From the NCBI GenBank assembly GCA_947488605.1, contig CANKZJ010000008.1:1-64000 (forward strand): a DNA stretch of 64,000 nt. The letters run 5' to 3'. A program made the position numbers and the translations under genes. Shown in pieces: positions 62,258-64,000 of this stretch (position 1 is the stretch's first letter; each line of letters opens with the position of its first letter). The notes below the pieces were generated by a model that made no database searches, was not told the origin of the DNA, and saw nothing but the letters and a program-made list of their open reading frames with translations. Source of the DNA: an uncultured Paracoccaceae bacterium (GTDB lineage Bacteria; Pseudomonadota; Alphaproteobacteria; Rhodobacterales; Rhodobacteraceae).

Positions 62258-63991
62258 TCAAAGATCCATGTAGATGTGTTTTTCGGACTTGGCACCGGGA
62301 TGCGTCACAGCGCCCAAACGCGCTCCACCCACAAGCTGCGCGTATTTCCAAAGTGCACCAGAGGCGTAGATTGTCTCTTTGGGGCCTTTCCAGTTGGCCT
62401 TGCGTTCGGCCAAAACCTCATCGCTCAGGTCAACTGACAACTCGCCGGTGATCGCGTTGATCGTGATAACATCACCGTTTTCCAACAAGCCAATCGGGCC
62501 ACCATGTGCGGCCTCTGGTCCGACGTGGCCCACGCAAAAGCCGCGTGTCGCACCCGAAAAGCGGCCATCAGTGATAAGTGCCACCTTCTTGCCCATGCCT
62601 TGACCGGACAGTGCGGCCGTTGTCGCCAACATCTCGCGCATACCCGGACCACCCGATGGGCCTTCATTGCGGATGACGAGCACTTCGCCCTCCTCATATT
62701 CACGCGCTTTGACGCCTGCGAATGCATCTTCTTCGGATTCAAACACACGTGCTGGACCCGTAAAGCTTTGTTCCTCGGGGGACATACCCGCAACCTTTAC
62801 GATTGCACCCTCAGGGGCAAGATTGCCCTTCAGCCCAACAACACCACCAGTGGGTGTGATTGGCGTCTCAACCGGGTAGATCACAGTGCCGTCTGCGTCA
62901 CCTTTGATCATGTCGAGCTCTTCGCCCATCGTGCGACCCGTCGCTGTCATGCAGTCTTCGTGGATCAAACCTGCTTTGCGCAGCTCTTTCAGCACCACAG
63001 GTACGCCGCCCGCCTCATAAAGGTCTTTGGCAACGTAATCGCCGCCCGGCTTGAGGTTCACAAAGTAGGGTGTGTCGCGGAAGATGTCGCAGACGTCCAT
63101 CAGGTCAAAATCAATACCGGCTTCATGGGCAATTGCAGGCAAGTGCAGACCGGCGTTGGTTGATCCACCGGTACAGGCCACAACGCGTGCAGCATTTTCC
63201 AAAGACTTGCGCGTCACAATATCACGCGCGCGGATGTTTTTTGAGATCAGGTTCATGACCGCTTCGCCAGACGCAACACCGTATTGGTCGCGGCTCTCGT
63301 AAGGTGCAGGGGCACCCGATGAATTCATCAGCGCAAGGCCAATGGCCTCGGACACACACGCCATCGTGTTGGCCGTAAACTGACCACCGCAGGCACCGGC
63401 GGATGGGCAAGCCACACGCTCGAGCACTTCCAATTCCGCATCAGACATATTGCCAGCCTGGTGCTTGCCAACAGCCTCAAAGACGTCCTGCACGGTCACG
63501 TCTTTGCCGTTTAAGCGACCCGGCAGAATGGACCCGCCATAAATAAAGACAGACGGCGTGTTGAGACGCACCATCGCCATCATCATACCGGGCAGGGATT
63601 TATCGCAACCCGCAAGACCCACAATCGCGTCATAGCAGTGCCCGCGCATCGTCAGCTCAACAGTGTCGGCAATCGCCTCGCGCGAGGCCAGAGACGACCG
63701 CATGCCTTCGTGACCCATCGCGATGCCGTCGGTGACGGTGATGGTGGTGAATTCGCGCGGCGTGCCATAGCCCTTTTTGACGCCCAGCTTGACCGCCTGC
63801 GCCTGGCGGTTCAGCGAGATATTACATGGGGCTGCTTCGTTCCAGCAGGTCGCGACACCAACCCAAGGCTGCTTGATCGCCTCTTCGTCCAGACCCATCG
63901 CGTAAAAATAAGACCGGTGCGGCGCGCGCGACGGCCCTTCGGTCACATGGCGGCTGGGAAGGTTTGTCTTATCGACCTGATCTTTTGGCAT
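62258..63991 (-). CDS. ilvD: Dihydroxy-acid dehydratase
   Basis: The 577-residue enzyme is complete: [10 protein letters not shown] (first cluster Cys), [31 protein letters not shown] (second cluster and metal region), [19 protein letters not shown] across two motifs, and [20 protein letters not shown] with the catalytic Ser near the end. It dehydrates dihydroxyisovalerate and dihydroxymethylvalerate in valine, isoleucine and leucine synthesis, using a [2Fe-2S] cluster and Mg2+. The start at 63991 is 9 bases from the window edge, so its promoter is outside. Confidence 0.96.
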   Translation of the reverse strand: MPKDQVDKTNLPSRHVTEGPSRAPHRSYFYAMGLDEEAIKQPWVGVATCWNEAAPCNISLNRQAQAVKLGVKKGYGTPREFTTITVTDGIAMGHEGMRSSLASREAIADTVELTMRGHCYDAIVGLAGCDKSLPGMMMAMVRLNTPSVFIYGGSILPGRLNGKDVTVQDVFEAVGKHQAGNMSDAELEVLERVACPSAGACGGQFTANTMACVSEAIGLALMNSSGAPAPYESRDQYGVASGEAVMNLISKNIRARDIVTRKSLENAARVVACTGGSTNAGLHLPAIAHEAGIDFDLMDVCDIFRDTPYFVNLKPGGDYVAKDLYEAGGVPVVLKELRKAGLIHEDCMTATGRTMGEELDMIKGDADGTVIYPVETPITPTGGVVGLKGNLAPEGAIVKVAGMSPEEQSFTGPARVFESEEDAFAGVKAREYEEGEVLVIRNEGPSGGPGMREMLATTAALSGQGMGKKVALITDGRFSGATRGFCVGHVGPEAAHGGPIGLLENGDVITINAITGELSVDLSDEVLAERKANWKGPKETIYASGALWKYAQLVGGARLGAVTHPGAKSEKHIYMDL

Positions 63992-64000
63992 CTGTGATAC

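Overview
The window is a stretch of an alphaproteobacterial chromosome, most probably from a marine roseobacter-type Rhodobacteraceae. The grounds are the mid-to-high GC, the polyhydroxybutyrate pair phaA-phaB, the conserved order SDR-uvrC-pgsA-moaD-moaE, the ilvD-lipoprotein pair, the map-sfsA-cinA-like neighbourhood, small families typical of the group (YdcH/DUF465, DUF2007, DUF6478) and a GTTC-N7-GTTC LexA-type box. I see no rRNA, tRNA, insertion sequence, prophage or CRISPR array. Genes are dense, with many ATGA, TGATG or TAATG stop/start overlaps.

Layout. 1-4.9 kb: a Tat-exported nitroreductase-like protein cut by the window edge, behind a palindromic operator; a possible gene remnant; a GNAT acetyltransferase interrupted by an in-frame TAG; a secreted beta-barrel-like protein; a homocysteine S-methyltransferase; and, divergently, a winged-helix/TPR regulator with an eroded N-terminus and 11-bp-spaced direct repeats upstream. 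5-11.4 kb: an RpiR regulator followed by an iron(III)-type ABC transporter (binding protein, double permease, ATPase), a histidine phosphatase and a Na+/Ca2+ exchanger, probably for a phosphorylated or anionic substrate. 11.8-16.2 kb: a LysR gene divergent from a non-pyrrolysine MttB-family methyltransferase and a hydroxyisobutyrate-dehydrogenase-like protein, then a convergent fluoroacetate-dehalogenase-like hydrolase.

16.2-26.3 kb holds the most unusual locus. It is a single minus-strand operon encoding a transmembrane Ser/Thr kinase with PDZ-like outer domains, an FHA protein, a PP2C phosphatase, a P-loop GTPase-like protein with a long acidic linker, a large dynamin-like GTPase, a smaller GTPase, a Roadblock-like protein and an unrecognised protein. 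Stop/start overlaps link several members. It reads as a phospho-signalling module that senses at the envelope and controls a set of membrane-acting GTPases.

26.8-45.4 kb is mostly housekeeping: GAPDH, a TPR protein, an ABC-2 exporter, a SohB-like peptidase, a tiny zinc-ribbon protein, a pteridine-reductase-like SDR, uvrC, LysE, pgsA, moaD, moaE, tag, a degenerate EAL protein, phaA-phaB, a second LysR, small proteins, a methyltransferase, polyprenyl diphosphate synthase and a PAP2 protein. 45.4-64 kb carries an orphan TRAP binding protein, an orphan lower-GC gene, map, sfsA, a cinA-like gene with a GNAT/AhpD-like/OmpA run, a diguanylate cyclase, a third LysR, fadH-like reductase, a desaturase with a TIM-barrel enzyme, RidA with a WYL regulator, a fasciclin lipoprotein, family-specific proteins and ilvD at the right edge.
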